DNA of 14,193 bases from Pseudomonadota bacterium (GTDB taxonomy: Bacteria; Pseudomonadota; Alphaproteobacteria; Rhodospirillales; Magnetospirillaceae). The notes beneath the pieces were generated by a model. The model worked only from the letters and a program-made list of their open reading frames with translations. It was not told the DNA's origin and did not search any database. The stretch lies in the NCBI GenBank assembly GCA_023426365.1, contig JAFAAW010000131.1, positions 1 through 14,193 on the forward strand, in the 5' to 3' direction. The position numbers and the translations under genes are program-made. The stretch's first letter is position 1, and every line of letters begins with the position of its first letter. This document shows, in pieces, positions 5,144 through 12,856 of the stretch.

Positions 5144-6289
5144 TCAAGCGCCGTCGGCCGGCGCCAGCAGGCCGAACAAACTGATCAGGTCGCCCTTGAT
5201 GTAGTCGTTCGGATTGACCGCCTCGGTGCCGCGCCGCAATTCGAAGTGCAGTTGCGGCTGGGTGACGTTGCCGCTGGACCCCACGGTGGCGATCTGCTGG
5301 CCGCGCCGCACCTGCTCGCCCTTGCCGACCAGCAACTGGTCGTTATGGGCGTAAGCCGTCATCCAGCCATCGGCATGCTTGATCAGCAGCAGATTGCCGA
5401 AGCCCTTGAGTTCGTTGCCCACATAGGCGACCACGCCGTTCTCCGCCGCCCTGACCGGGGTGCCGCGCGGCGCGGCGATGTTGACGCCGTCGTTGTGCTG
5501 CCCCTTGGCCAACGGGCCGAATTCGTTGAGCACCTCGCCGCGCAGCGGCCAGATGAAGCCCTTTCCGGCCAGCGGCGGCGGCGGTGGCGGCGGCAGGCTG
5601 GCCTGCTGCTGCGCGCTTGGGGCCGGGCCGCTGGGGCGCGGTTCCGGCGCGGGGGCGGTGTCGGCCTGCGCCGTCTGGGTCTGCGCCTGCGGGGGCGCCG
5701 GAAGCGGCGCGGGATCGGGCGGCAACCTGCTCATGGTGGTGGTCGGCGCCCGCGACGGCGCCTTGGCCCCGCCCGGCGCGTTGGGCGAGGCGATCACCAG
5801 CGTACCGCCATTGCCGCCGGCGGCCGGCGATCGCGCCACCTGGGCGCCGCCGGAATAAGAGCCGGGCACCCGCAGCTTTTCGCCCACATAGATGGTGTAT
5901 GGCGGGGTTTTGCCGTTGGTGCGCGCCAGGGTCTGGAAATCGACGCCCAGCCGGCGCGCCAGCACCAAAAGGGTGTCGCCGCGGCTGACCACGTATTCGC
6001 CGCTGCCGCCGGGAATGCGCAGCACCTGGCCCGCATTGATCTGATAGGGCGCCTGCAGGCGGTTGGCCTCGATCAATTCACGCACCGAGACGTTGCAGCG
6101 CCGCGCCACGGAATAGACGGTGTCGCCGGAATAGACCGTCATGCTGCCGCCGCAGCCCGCATGGGCGGACGGACCGCGCGTCACCGGCGCCCCGACCCCG
6201 CGCATGTTGGGGTCGCAAGCCGCCAAAGCCAACGGCGCCAAGGCAACCAGCGCCAGCCGCCGAACCATATGAGGTAGGAATGCACTCAT
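5144..6289 (-). CDS. nlpD: NlpD-like lipoprotein: two LysM domains and a degenerate LytM/M23 domain
   Basis: This is an envelope lipoprotein of the NlpD/LytM-factor type; such proteins bind peptidoglycan and usually activate amidases at division. From the ATG at 6289 it has 381 residues: a signal with lipobox LAAC (Cys25), LysM 1 (about 51-93), LysM 2 (about 99-142), a Pro/Ala/Gln-rich linker (about 143-240) with a run of seven prolines, and an M23 domain (242-360). Catalytic M23 enzymes carry HxGxD and HxH. Here these read NDGVN (266-270) and QLH (346-348), so several zinc or catalytic residues are lost, although His315 (AYAH) and His348 remain. It is therefore probably a non-enzymatic activator. 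Order surE-pcm-nlpD matches that known in gammaproteobacteria. Alternative starts are GTG at 6298 and ATG at 6268; none has a Shine-Dalgarno site, and a promoter sits almost on the start. Confidence 0.92.
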   Translation of the reverse strand: MSAFLPHMVRRLALVALAPLALAACDPNMRGVGAPVTRGPSAHAGCGGSMTVYSGDTVYSVARRCNVSVRELIEANRLQAPYQINAGQVLRIPGGSGEYVVSRGDTLLVLARRLGVDFQTLARTNGKTPPYTIYVGEKLRVPGSYSGGAQVARSPAAGGNGGTLVIASPNAPGGAKAPSRAPTTTMSRLPPDPAPLPAPPQAQTQTAQADTAPAPEPRPSGPAPSAQQQASLPPPPPPPLAGKGFIWPLRGEVLNEFGPLAKGQHNDGVNIAAPRGTPVRAAENGVVAYVGNELKGFGNLLLIKHADGWMTAYAHNDQLLVGKGEQVRRGQQIATVGSSGNVTQPQLHFELRRGTEAVNPNDYIKGDLISLFGLLAPADGA

Positions 6290-6296
6290 GGGGCGC

Positions 6297-6326
6297 ACTA
6301 TACAGGCCCGCCCCCGCCAGCGGCAA
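6297..6326 (-). promoter_or_regulatory. Candidate promoter for the NlpD-like gene, possibly giving a leaderless mRNA
   Basis: On the minus strand TTGCCG (6326-6321, four of six with TTGACA) lies 18 bp from TATAGT (6302-6297, five of six with TATAAT). Transcription would begin about 6290, within a base or two of the ATG at 6289, which lacks a Shine-Dalgarno site. It falls in the 62-bp gap after pcm. This is inference from consensus matching only. Confidence 0.4.
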
Positions 6327-6351
6327 TGGGCACGCGCCTAGGCAAATTCCC

Positions 6352-6993
6352 CTAATCCTCGGCGATGCCTTCCACCAAAGGCACGAAGCGGACCGGCCCC
6401 AGATGGTCGATATGCAGGCCGTCTCCGGTCTTGGTGATCTTGATCAGGTCCTGTTCCAGGGCATGGGCGTCGCCCAGCGGCAGAACCATGATGCCGCCGA
6501 CCGCCAGTTGCTCCACCAGGATGGGGGGGATGTCGTGGGCGGCGGCGGTGACCATGATCCGCTCGAACGGCGCCTGCTCGTGCCAGCCGCGCGACCCGTC
6601 GCCCACCTTGGCGGTGATGTTGTGGATGCGCAGGCGCCTGAAGCGTTCCTCCGCCTCCTTCAGCAACGGCTTGTGCCGTTCGATGGTATAGAGGCGGCGG
6701 CACAATTGCGCCAGGATGGCGGCCTGATAGCCCGAGCCGGTGCCGATCTCCAGCACCTTCATGCGGTCGCCCACCTCCAGCGCCTGGGTCATCAGGCCGA
6801 CCACCAGGGGCTGGCTGACGGTCTGACCGCGGCCGATGGGCAATGCGCGGTTCTCGTATGCCTGATCCAGGAAAGGCGGCGCCACGAACAGGTCGCGCGG
6901 CACCTTTTCAATGGCGGCCAGCGTGGGCGTGTCGGTCACGCCCAGGCGGCGCAGCTCCATCAGCAGGCGGATGACCCGAGCCTCGGCGGCCAT
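6352..6993 (-). CDS. pcm: Protein-L-isoaspartate O-methyltransferase
   Basis: This enzyme methylates isoaspartyl residues in aged proteins with S-adenosylmethionine, which starts their repair in the cytoplasm. The 213-residue product is of family length. The PIMT substrate-side block reads ENRALPIGRGQTVSQP (47-62). The SAM-binding motif I is VLEIGTGSGYQ (80-90), followed by YTIERH with the expected acidic residue after the second strand, then KVGDGSRGW and a motif near MVTAAAHDIPP. The start ATG lies 4 bases after the surE stop, and its ribosome-binding site (AAGGGG) is inside the surE end, so the two are probably coupled. The surE-pcm pair is conserved across many proteobacteria. Confidence 0.95.
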   Translation of the reverse strand: MAAEARVIRLLMELRRLGVTDTPTLAAIEKVPRDLFVAPPFLDQAYENRALPIGRGQTVSQPLVVGLMTQALEVGDRMKVLEIGTGSGYQAAILAQLCRRLYTIERHKPLLKEAEERFRRLRIHNITAKVGDGSRGWHEQAPFERIMVTAAAHDIPPILVEQLAVGGIMVLPLGDAHALEQDLIKITKTGDGLHIDHLGPVRFVPLVEGIAED

Positions 6994-6997
6994 GTCC

Positions 6998-7786
6998 CTA
7001 CCCCTTGGCGAAGACGGTTGCCAGCGAATCCATGGTTCCGCGGTCGGTCAGGTCCACGCATAGCGGCGTCACCGACACCGCGCCGCGCACCACCGCCTCG
7101 ATATCGGTTCCCTTGGTGGACCGGTCCTCGGCCCGCTGGGCACCAATCCAGATATAGGGTTCGCCGCGCGGATCCAACCGCTCGGCCAGATCGTCGCCGA
7201 TCTTGCGCTTGCCCTGGCGCACCACCTCGATGCCGGTCACCTTGTCGGCGGGCACGTCGGGAAAGTTCACGTTGATCAGAACGTTGCGCCCCCACCCCAC
7301 CTGGGTGACTCGGCGGATGATCTCGGGCGCCCAATGTTCGGCGGTGGTCCAGCGGATGGGATGGTCGGGGCCGTAATACTGGGAAAAGGCGATGGCCGGC
7401 ACGCCCAGGATGGTGGCCTCCATGGCCGCCGCCACGGTGCCGGAATAGGTCACGTCCTCGCCCAAGTTTCCGCCACGGTTGACGCCCGACAGCACCAGGG
7501 TGGGCCGCTTGTCGCGCAGCACGTGATTGATGCCCAGCAGCACCGCGTCGGTGGGCGTGCCGTCCACCGCATAGCGCCGCCGCGACACCTGACGGACCCT
7601 GAGCGGCCGGCGGATGGTCAGCGAATGGCCGGCGGCCGATTGCTCGGATTCCGGCGCCACCACCCAGACATCCTTGCACAGGCTGCGCGCCACCTTTTCC
7701 AGCAGCTTGATGCCGGGCGCGTGGATGCCGTCGTCGTTGGAGACGAGGATGCGCGCCTCGGACAGGTCGGGGATGGGCGGGAACAT
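6998..7786 (-). CDS. surE: 5'/3'-nucleotidase SurE
   Basis: SurE is a metal-dependent nucleoside monophosphate phosphatase. The 262-residue product shows the family active site: SNDDGIHAPG (16-25) with metal ligands Asp18 and Asp19, the conserved SEQSAAGHSLT (47-57) with Ser50, and SGVNRGGNLG (100-109) with Asn103. VTYSGTVAAAMEA (112-124) is also typical. The frame is open far upstream, but that part is a shadow of serS. The real start is the ATG at 7786, which overlaps the serS stop as TGATG. It is cytoplasmic with no signal peptide. It sits between serS and pcm and is very likely cotranscribed with both. Confidence 0.96.
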   Translation of the reverse strand: MFPPIPDLSEARILVSNDDGIHAPGIKLLEKVARSLCKDVWVVAPESEQSAAGHSLTIRRPLRVRQVSRRRYAVDGTPTDAVLLGINHVLRDKRPTLVLSGVNRGGNLGEDVTYSGTVAAAMEATILGVPAIAFSQYYGPDHPIRWTTAEHWAPEIIRRVTQVGWGRNVLINVNFPDVPADKVTGIEVVRQGKRKIGDDLAERLDPRGEPYIWIGAQRAEDRSTKGTDIEAVVRGAVSVTPLCVDLTDRGTMDSLATVFAKG

Positions 7787-9048
7787 CAGCGGATGACGTC
7801 CGGGCCGCCCATGTACTTGCGCAGGCATTCCGGCACGACGATCGAGCCATCGGCCTGCTGATAGTTTTCCAGCACGGCCACCAGCGTGCGGCCGACCGCG
7901 AGGCCCGAGCCGTTCAGCGTGTGGACCAGCCGGTTGCCCTTGTCCGACTTGAAGCGGGCCTTCATGCGCCGGGCCTGGAAGTCGCCGCAATTCGAGCACG
8001 AGGAAATCTCGCGATAGCGGTTCTGGCCGGGCAGCCATACCTCGATGTCGTAGGTCTTCTGCGCAGAGAAGCCCATGTCGCCGGTGCACAGCACGATGAC
8101 GCGATACGGCAGGCCCAGGCGTTGCAGAATGGTCTCGGCGCATTGGGTCATGCGCTCGTGCTCCTCGGCCGACCGCTCGGGATGGGCGATGGAGACCAGT
8201 TCCACCTTCCAGAACTGGTGCTGGCGGATCATGCCGCGGGTGTCCTTGCCCGCCGCCCCCGCTTCCGAGCGATAGCACGGCGTCAGCGCGGTCATGCGGA
8301 TGGGAAGCTGGGATTCGTCCACGATGCTGTCGGCCAGCAGGTTGGTCAGCGGCACCTCGGCGGTCGGGATCAGCCAATGGCCGGTGTTGGTCTTGAAGAG
8401 ATCCTCGCCGAACTTGGGCAACTGGCCGGTGCCGAACAGCGCGCCGTCCTTGACCAGGGTCGGCGGGTTGACCTCGGTATAGCCGTGCTCCTCGGTCTGG
8501 GTGTCCAGCATGAACTGGGCGAGCGCACGTTCGAGCCGCGCCAGCTTGCCCTTGAGCACCACGAAGCGCGCGCCCGACAGCTTGGCCGCGCCTTCGAAAT
8601 CCATCAGGCCCAAGCCGTCGCCCAGGGCGTCATGCTCCTTGGGCTGGAAATCGAAGCTGCGCGGGGTGCCCCACTTGCGCAGTTCCACATTGTGGTCCTC
8701 GTCGGGACCGTCGGGCACGTCGGCGGCGGGGATATTGGGCAGGGCGGCCAGGATGGCGTCCAGTTGCTCGGCCAGGTCGCGTTCGCGGGCTTCCAGCGCG
8801 GGAACCTCTTCCTTGAGCTTGGCGACTTCCTCCATCGCCGCCGAGGCGTCCTGGCCCTGCTTCTTGAGCATGCCGATCTGCTTGGAGGCTTCGTTGCGGC
8901 GCGCCAGCAACTCCTGCACCCGGGTCTGCACGGCGCGGCGCTCGGAATCCAGCGCCAGCACCTCGGCGGAGCGCGGCTCCAGCCCCTTGCGGGCCAGACC
9001 GGCATCGAACGCGGCGGGGTTATCGCGAATCCACTTGAGATCGTGCAT
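7786..9048 (-). CDS. serS: Seryl-tRNA synthetase
   Basis: SerRS charges tRNA-Ser and tRNA-Sec with serine in the cytoplasm. The 420-residue class II enzyme starts MHDLKWIRDN, as usual. It has the long N-terminal coiled-coil tRNA-binding arm (about 28-100, rich in Glu, Lys, Ala and Leu), the serine-binding TAEVPLT (229-235), motif 2 around CYRSEAGAAGKDTRGMIRQ (258-276), and motif 3 from GSGLAVGRTLVAVLENYQ (380-397). EISSCSNCGDFQARR (347-361) is a conserved bacterial SerRS block. ATG at 9048 has a GGAAGG site 6 bases upstream. The 48-bp gap to tatC shows no clear terminator, so read-through from tatABC is likely. Confidence 0.98.
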   Translation of the reverse strand: MHDLKWIRDNPAAFDAGLARKGLEPRSAEVLALDSERRAVQTRVQELLARRNEASKQIGMLKKQGQDASAAMEEVAKLKEEVPALEARERDLAEQLDAILAALPNIPAADVPDGPDEDHNVELRKWGTPRSFDFQPKEHDALGDGLGLMDFEGAAKLSGARFVVLKGKLARLERALAQFMLDTQTEEHGYTEVNPPTLVKDGALFGTGQLPKFGEDLFKTNTGHWLIPTAEVPLTNLLADSIVDESQLPIRMTALTPCYRSEAGAAGKDTRGMIRQHQFWKVELVSIAHPERSAEEHERMTQCAETILQRLGLPYRVIVLCTGDMGFSAQKTYDIEVWLPGQNRYREISSCSNCGDFQARRMKARFKSDKGNRLVHTLNGSGLAVGRTLVAVLENYQQADGSIVVPECLRKYMGGPDVIR

Positions 9049-9096
9049 CAGGGGCCTTCCGGGGCAGAGAATGGAAAGGCTTATAAGCCGTAGGGT

Positions 9097-9918
9097 TTAC
9101 GAATTGAAGTCGGTTTCGTCGGCGACGTCGTCGTCGTCCTCGGCGTCCTCGTTCTCGGCGCGCTTCTTCTCGGCAAAGCGGGCGGCGATGATGGACACCT
9201 CGTACAGCAGCACCATGGGCACCGCCAGCGAGAGCTGGCTGACCACGTCGGGCGGGGTGACGACGGCGGCGAACACGAACACGGCGACGATGGCATAGCG
9301 GCGTTTTTCCGCCAGCCCCTTCGCGGTGAGCAGGCCGACACGGGCCAGCAGCGTCAGCAGCACCGGCATCTGGAAGGCCAGGCCGAAGGCGAACACCAGG
9401 GTCATGACCAACGACAGCGATTCGCTGACCTTGGCCTCGAGCTGGATGGGCAGCTCGTCGGCGCCGGGCAACAGGTTCTCGAAGCCCAGCAGGTAGGTGT
9501 AGACCATGGGCAGGACGAGGTAATAGACCAGCGCGGCGCCCAGGGTGAACAGCACCGGGGTGGCGATCAGGAACGGCGCGAACGCCTGCTTCTCGTGCTT
9601 GTAAAGACCGGGGGCGACAAAGGCCCACAACTGCCCCGCCCACACCGGAAAGCAGACCACGGCGGCGGCAAAGGCCGCAACCTTCACATAGGTGAAGAAG
9701 GCTTCCGTCGGCGCGGTATAGATCAGCCGGCGCATGCCGCCCTTGGCCAGCGCCGCATGGGCGTAAGGCTCGAGCAGGAAGGCATAGATGTCGGCGGCGA
9801 AATAGAAGCACCCGGCAAAGGCGACAATGAAGGCCAGCAGCGACCACAGAAGCCGGCTGCGCAGCTCGATCAGATGTTCGAGCAGCGGCATGGTCTTGTC
9901 GGTGTGAGACGCGGTCAC
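9097..9918 (-). CDS. tatC: Sec-independent protein translocase TatC
   Basis: TatC is the six-helix inner-membrane receptor that binds twin-arginine signal peptides of folded substrates. The 273-residue product shows the conserved N-terminus HLIELRSRLL (15-24), the first-loop motif FVAPGLYKHEK (100-110) whose Glu109 corresponds to the signal-binding glutamate, and the late-helix block VVTPPDVVSQ. Hydrophobic segments fit six helices. The C-terminal tail is strongly acidic (ENEDAEDDDD). The start is a GTG at 9918 with a TAAGGA site formed by the tatB stop, 9 bases after tatB. An in-frame ATG nine codons later (9891) would cut off a stretch with no strong conservation, so the exact start is slightly uncertain. 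Confidence 0.96.
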   Translation of the reverse strand: MTASHTDKTMPLLEHLIELRSRLLWSLLAFIVAFAGCFYFAADIYAFLLEPYAHAALAKGGMRRLIYTAPTEAFFTYVKVAAFAAAVVCFPVWAGQLWAFVAPGLYKHEKQAFAPFLIATPVLFTLGAALVYYLVLPMVYTYLLGFENLLPGADELPIQLEAKVSESLSLVMTLVFAFGLAFQMPVLLTLLARVGLLTAKGLAEKRRYAIVAVFVFAAVVTPPDVVSQLSLAVPMVLLYEVSIIAARFAEKKRAENEDAEDDDDVADETDFNS

Positions 9919-9927
9919 CGGAGGTCC

Positions 9928-10362
9928 TTAGGGTTCGGGCGGCTTGCGCGGCGCTTCGAACGGCGCCGTCGGCGGCAGTTCGGGTTCCGGCTGGGCCTCG
10001 ACGGCCGGGGCAGCGGGCTGGGCGACCGCCGGCGGCTCGGCCGCCGCCTTGACCTCGTCCACCGGGGGCAACACCGGCGGCTCCAGGCTGCGGGCGATGT
10101 CGCCGGTGGGATCGACGGTCTTTTCAATCTCACGCCGAAGCGCGTTGGGGTCGGCCGCCTTCTCCACCTGCGTCTTCAGCTCGGCCAGTTCGCTTTCGCG
10201 CACCATGTCGTCCACGCCGCGCTGGAATTCACCGGCCATCTCGCGGGCCTTGCGGGTCCAACGGCCGATCTGGCGCAGCACGACCGGCAGGTCCTTGGGG
10301 CCGATGACGATCAACGCCACCACGGCCACCAAAGCCATTTCATCCCAGCCGATATCGAACAT
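9928..10362 (-). CDS. tatB: Sec-independent protein translocase TatB
   Basis: TatB forms the substrate-receptor complex with TatC. The 144-residue product begins MFDIGWDEMALV, with one membrane helix (about 8-21) and the hinge IGPKDLPVVLR (20-30), typical of TatB. An amphipathic helix (about 32-70) follows, then a Pro/Ala/Glu-rich tail of about 65 residues that is probably disordered. FDIGWDE, with an acid near residue 3, separates it from TatA. ATG at 10362 has a GGGAG site about ten bases upstream. The 44-bp gap to tatA has no terminator. Confidence 0.94.
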   Translation of the reverse strand: MFDIGWDEMALVAVVALIVIGPKDLPVVLRQIGRWTRKAREMAGEFQRGVDDMVRESELAELKTQVEKAADPNALRREIEKTVDPTGDIARSLEPPVLPPVDEVKAAAEPPAVAQPAAPAVEAQPEPELPPTAPFEAPRKPPEP

Positions 10363-10406
10363 AGGCGCGAAAACTCCCTGCCGCCAAAGGCGTCAGCCGC
10401 GTTTCA

Positions 10407-10628
10407 TCAGTGCTTGACGGTGTCCTTGTCCGCCGGCTTGGCGGCCGGCTGGGCATCGATCTGCTGCGACTTGGCCGAGTTGTCCTCGTCCTCGTCCGCC
10501 AGGCCCTTCTTGAAGGCCTTGACACCCTTGGCCATGTCACCCATCAGCTTCGGAATCTTACCGGCGCCGAACAGCAACAGCACGATGACCAGAACGATCA
10601 GCCAGTGCCAAATGCTGAAACTACCCAT
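10407..10628 (-). CDS. tatA: Sec-independent protein translocase TatA
   Basis: TatA oligomerises to form the Tat export path. The 73-residue product has the standard plan: MGSFSIWHWLIVLVIVLLLFG as the N-terminal helix, the FGAGKIPKLMGDMAKG hinge and amphipathic helix (20-35), KAFKKGL, then an acidic DEDED patch and a short polar tail. The ATG at 10628 has an AGGAG site. It is the first of tatA-tatB-tatC, 106 bp after scpB. That gap is the only sizeable break in the middle of the run and may hold a promoter, but I found no good -35/-10 pair. Confidence 0.96.
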   Translation of the reverse strand: MGSFSIWHWLIVLVIVLLLFGAGKIPKLMGDMAKGVKAFKKGLADEDEDNSAKSQQIDAQPAAKPADKDTVKH

Positions 10629-10734
10629 CGAGCGTCACTCCTGCCCTTGCGTTTTTTGAAGCGGGTCGGGCGCGGATCATCGCAGAAGACAGATGGCGCC
10701 GCAACCGCCCTGGTACGACAATTCCCTATCGCGC

Positions 10735-11388
10735 TTACTCGGCCAGCCCCAGCAGCGTTTCCTCGTCCAGCGGCTCGACCTCGGGTTCGGCGTCGTCGTC
10801 GAGCGTGTCCACCGGCGAATCACCCTCGACCGCGCGGTTGCCATAGGCATCCGCCGCCGGCCGCGTATCCAGCAGGCCGGCGGCCTTGAGTTCCTTGAGG
10901 TTGGGCAAATCCTCGAGGCTTTCCAGGCCGAAATGGTCGAGAAAGGCGTCCGAGGTCGCCCATTGCAGCGGCCGGCCCGGCGTGCGCCGCCGCCCCTTGG
11001 GGCGGATCCAGCCCGCCTCGAACAACAGGTCCAGCGTGCCCTTGGACAGCGCCACCCCGCGCACCTCCTCGATCTCGGCGCGGGTGATCGGCTGGTTGTA
11101 GGCGATGATCGCCAGCACCTCAATGGCGGCGCGGCTCAGGCGGCGGGTCTGGGTCTGCTCGATGACCAACTGGCCGGCCAGGTCGGAGGCGGTGCGGAAG
11201 GCCCATTTGCCCTCGCGCCGCACCAGATTGACGCCGCGCGGGGCGTATTGCGCCTGCAATTCCGCCAGCAGCTCGGCCACCTCCACCCCCTCGGGCAGGC
11301 GCTCGGCCAGCATACGTTCGTCCAGCGGCTCGGCGGTGGCGAACAAGATGGCCTCGATCAGGCGCAGATGTTCCAACTCGACGCTCAA
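10735..11388 (-). CDS. scpB: Segregation and condensation protein ScpB
   Basis: ScpB is a winged-helix protein that, as a dimer with the kleisin ScpA and SMC, compacts and segregates the chromosome. The 217-residue product shows the first winged helix (EHLRLIEAILFATAEPL, 6-22) and the signature RLSRAAIEVLAIIAYNQPIT (83-102) followed by RAEIEEVRGV (103-112). A second-domain block with GRPLQWATSDAFLDHFGL (138-155) and SLEDLP (157-162) follows. An acidic tail of about 40 residues is extra and poorly conserved. The start is TTG at 11388, overlapping the scpA stop as TTGA; no ATG or GTG fits before the first helix. The frame is open far upstream, but that part is a shadow of scpA. Confidence 0.95.
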   Translation of the reverse strand: MSVELEHLRLIEAILFATAEPLDERMLAERLPEGVEVAELLAELQAQYAPRGVNLVRREGKWAFRTASDLAGQLVIEQTQTRRLSRAAIEVLAIIAYNQPITRAEIEEVRGVALSKGTLDLLFEAGWIRPKGRRRTPGRPLQWATSDAFLDHFGLESLEDLPNLKELKAAGLLDTRPAADAYGNRAVEGDSPVDTLDDDAEPEVEPLDEETLLGLAE

Positions 11389-12170
11389 CTCCCCTCGCCT
11401 CCCAGCGATTTGACGTAGATGGGGCTGTAGGGGCCGCCGTCCTGACGCAGTTGCAGGCGGCCCTGCTTGGCCAGTTCCAGCGCCGCGATGAAGGTGGAGG
11501 CGACGGCGGATTTCATCTTGAGCGGGTCGCCCTCGATCTGCGGCAGATAGGACGACAGCACCGACCAGTCGGGCATGCGGCCCAGCAGGTTTTCCAGGCG
11601 CCGCAACGCATCCTCGACCGAATAGAGGTCGGGGGCCTCGATGGTCAGCGTCCGCACCGAGGTGCGCACGATGTGGTCGGCATAGGCCTTGAGCAGATCG
11701 AACAACTGGACGTCGAAGATGGAACGCGTGACCACCGGGATCTCGTCGGGGGCGCCCCGGGCGAAGAACTCGCGCCCAAGCTGCGCGCGGGTCAGCAGGC
11801 CGGTGCCGGCCCGCTGCATGGCTTCCAGCCGGCGCAGGCGGAAGGCCAGGACCTCGGCCATCTCGGCGGCGCTGGGCAGGCCGTCCTGTTCCGGTTCCGG
11901 CTCGGGCAGCAGAAGGCGCGACTTGAGATAGGCCAGCCATGCCGCCATCACCAGATATTCGGCGGCGAGGTCCAGGTGCTTCTGGCGCACGCGCTGGACG
12001 AAGTCCAGGTATTGGTCGGCCAGCCGCAGGATTGAGATGCGGGCAAGGTCCACCTTCTGCTCGCGCGCCAGCGACAGCAGAACGTCCAGCGGCCCCTCGA
12101 AGCCGTCGAGGTCCAGCATCAGCCGCTCGCCCTCGTCGCGGCCGCCCCCCTCTTCGTCGTCCTGGAACAT
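11385..12170 (-). CDS. scpA: Segregation and condensation protein ScpA (kleisin)
   Basis: ScpA is the kleisin that bridges the SMC heads in the bacterial condensin. The 261-residue product has the N-terminal SMC-neck block FEGPLDVLLSLAREQKVDL (24-42), with ISILRLADQYLDF after it, and AEYLVMAAWLAYLKSRLLLP, a helix conserved in the family. It ends in a winged helix including STFIAALELAKQGRL and a final GPYSPIYV. The start is ATG at 12170, which overlaps the M50 gene stop as TGATG; the upstream open frame is a shadow of the M50 gene. SMC itself is not in the window. Position before tatABC is common in alphaproteobacteria. Confidence 0.95.
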   Translation of the reverse strand: MFQDDEEGGGRDEGERLMLDLDGFEGPLDVLLSLAREQKVDLARISILRLADQYLDFVQRVRQKHLDLAAEYLVMAAWLAYLKSRLLLPEPEPEQDGLPSAAEMAEVLAFRLRRLEAMQRAGTGLLTRAQLGREFFARGAPDEIPVVTRSIFDVQLFDLLKAYADHIVRTSVRTLTIEAPDLYSVEDALRRLENLLGRMPDWSVLSSYLPQIEGDPLKMKSAVASTFIAALELAKQGRLQLRQDGGPYSPIYVKSLGGEGS

Positions 12171-12856
12171 CAGATGCCCCCGAAGACCGCCACCAAGCCC
12201 TCCAGCAGCGCGTTGACCGCCGGCTGGATCACCCAGTCGAACGGGTCGAGCGGCAGCCCCAGCTCGCGCCCCAGCATGGGCAGCAGCACCAGCGCGGCCA
12301 GCAGGATCAGGATGCCCACATTCTCGATGCGCGCCACCCGCATGGCCAGCGGGCGCGGCAGGATGCCCACCAGCACGCGGCCGCCGTCCAGGGGCGGCAC
12401 CGGCAGCATGTTGAAGACGGCCAGCAACAGGTTGATCTGAACCGCATAAACCAGATTGAGCCGCGCCCAGTCCACCGCCGCACCGGGCAGCCCCGACACC
12501 AGCGGCAGCAGCACGATGGCCATGCTGGCCATCAGGATGTTGGCACCCGGCCCGGCGGCCGCCACCGCCACCATGCCCCAGCGCGGGGAACGCAGCTTGG
12601 TGAAATTGACCGGCACCGGCTTGGCCCAGCCGAACAGGAAACTGCCCATCACCATCAGCATGGCCGGCAGGATGATGGTGCCGAACGGATCCACGTGGCG
12701 CAGCGGGTTGAGCGAGATGCGGCCCAGCCGACGCGCGGTGTCGTCGCCCATGGCCCAGGCCACATAGCCGTGCGCAGCCTCGTGCAGGGTGATGGCGAAG
12801 ATCAGCGGCAACGCCACCACCGAAACCTGCTGCACGATGCCGGTCAGGTCGATCAT
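12170..12856 (-). CDS. Site-2 protease family (M50) membrane metalloprotease
   Basis: This is a 228-residue intramembrane zinc protease of the compact M50 type without a PDZ domain. The zinc site TLHEAAHGYVAW (23-34) is HExxH with His25, Glu26 and His29. The third ligand lies in NMLPVPPLDGGRVL, the NxxPxPxLDG motif. GWAKPVPVN and AAGPGANILMA are also typical. About five to six hydrophobic segments fit an inner-membrane protein. ATG at 12856 overlaps the nagZ stop as ATGA, and its TGA overlaps scpA. Its substrate is unknown; tight coupling to nagZ and scpA is the only context. All metal and catalytic residues are present, so it is probably active. Confidence 0.93.
   Translation of the reverse strand: MIDLTGIVQQVSVVALPLIFAITLHEAAHGYVAWAMGDDTARRLGRISLNPLRHVDPFGTIILPAMLMVMGSFLFGWAKPVPVNFTKLRSPRWGMVAVAAAGPGANILMASMAIVLLPLVSGLPGAAVDWARLNLVYAVQINLLLAVFNMLPVPPLDGGRVLVGILPRPLAMRVARIENVGILILLAALVLLPMLGRELGLPLDPFDWVIQPAVNALLEGLVAVFGGI

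Noticed and set aside
5246..6277. Long plus-strand frame opposite the NlpD-like gene (343 codons)
   Set aside because: Low-complexity Arg/Gly/Ala/His composition, no ribosome-binding site and no family motif; the opposite strand has LysM and LytM domains.
7921..9093. 390-codon plus-strand frame opposite serS
   Set aside because: Shadow of serS, which is unmistakable on the minus strand.
10629..10734. Promoter for tatABC in the scpB-tatA gap
   Set aside because: The best pair (TTGCGG, 17 bp, GATGAT on the minus strand) matches the consensus poorly; read-through from scpB is as likely.
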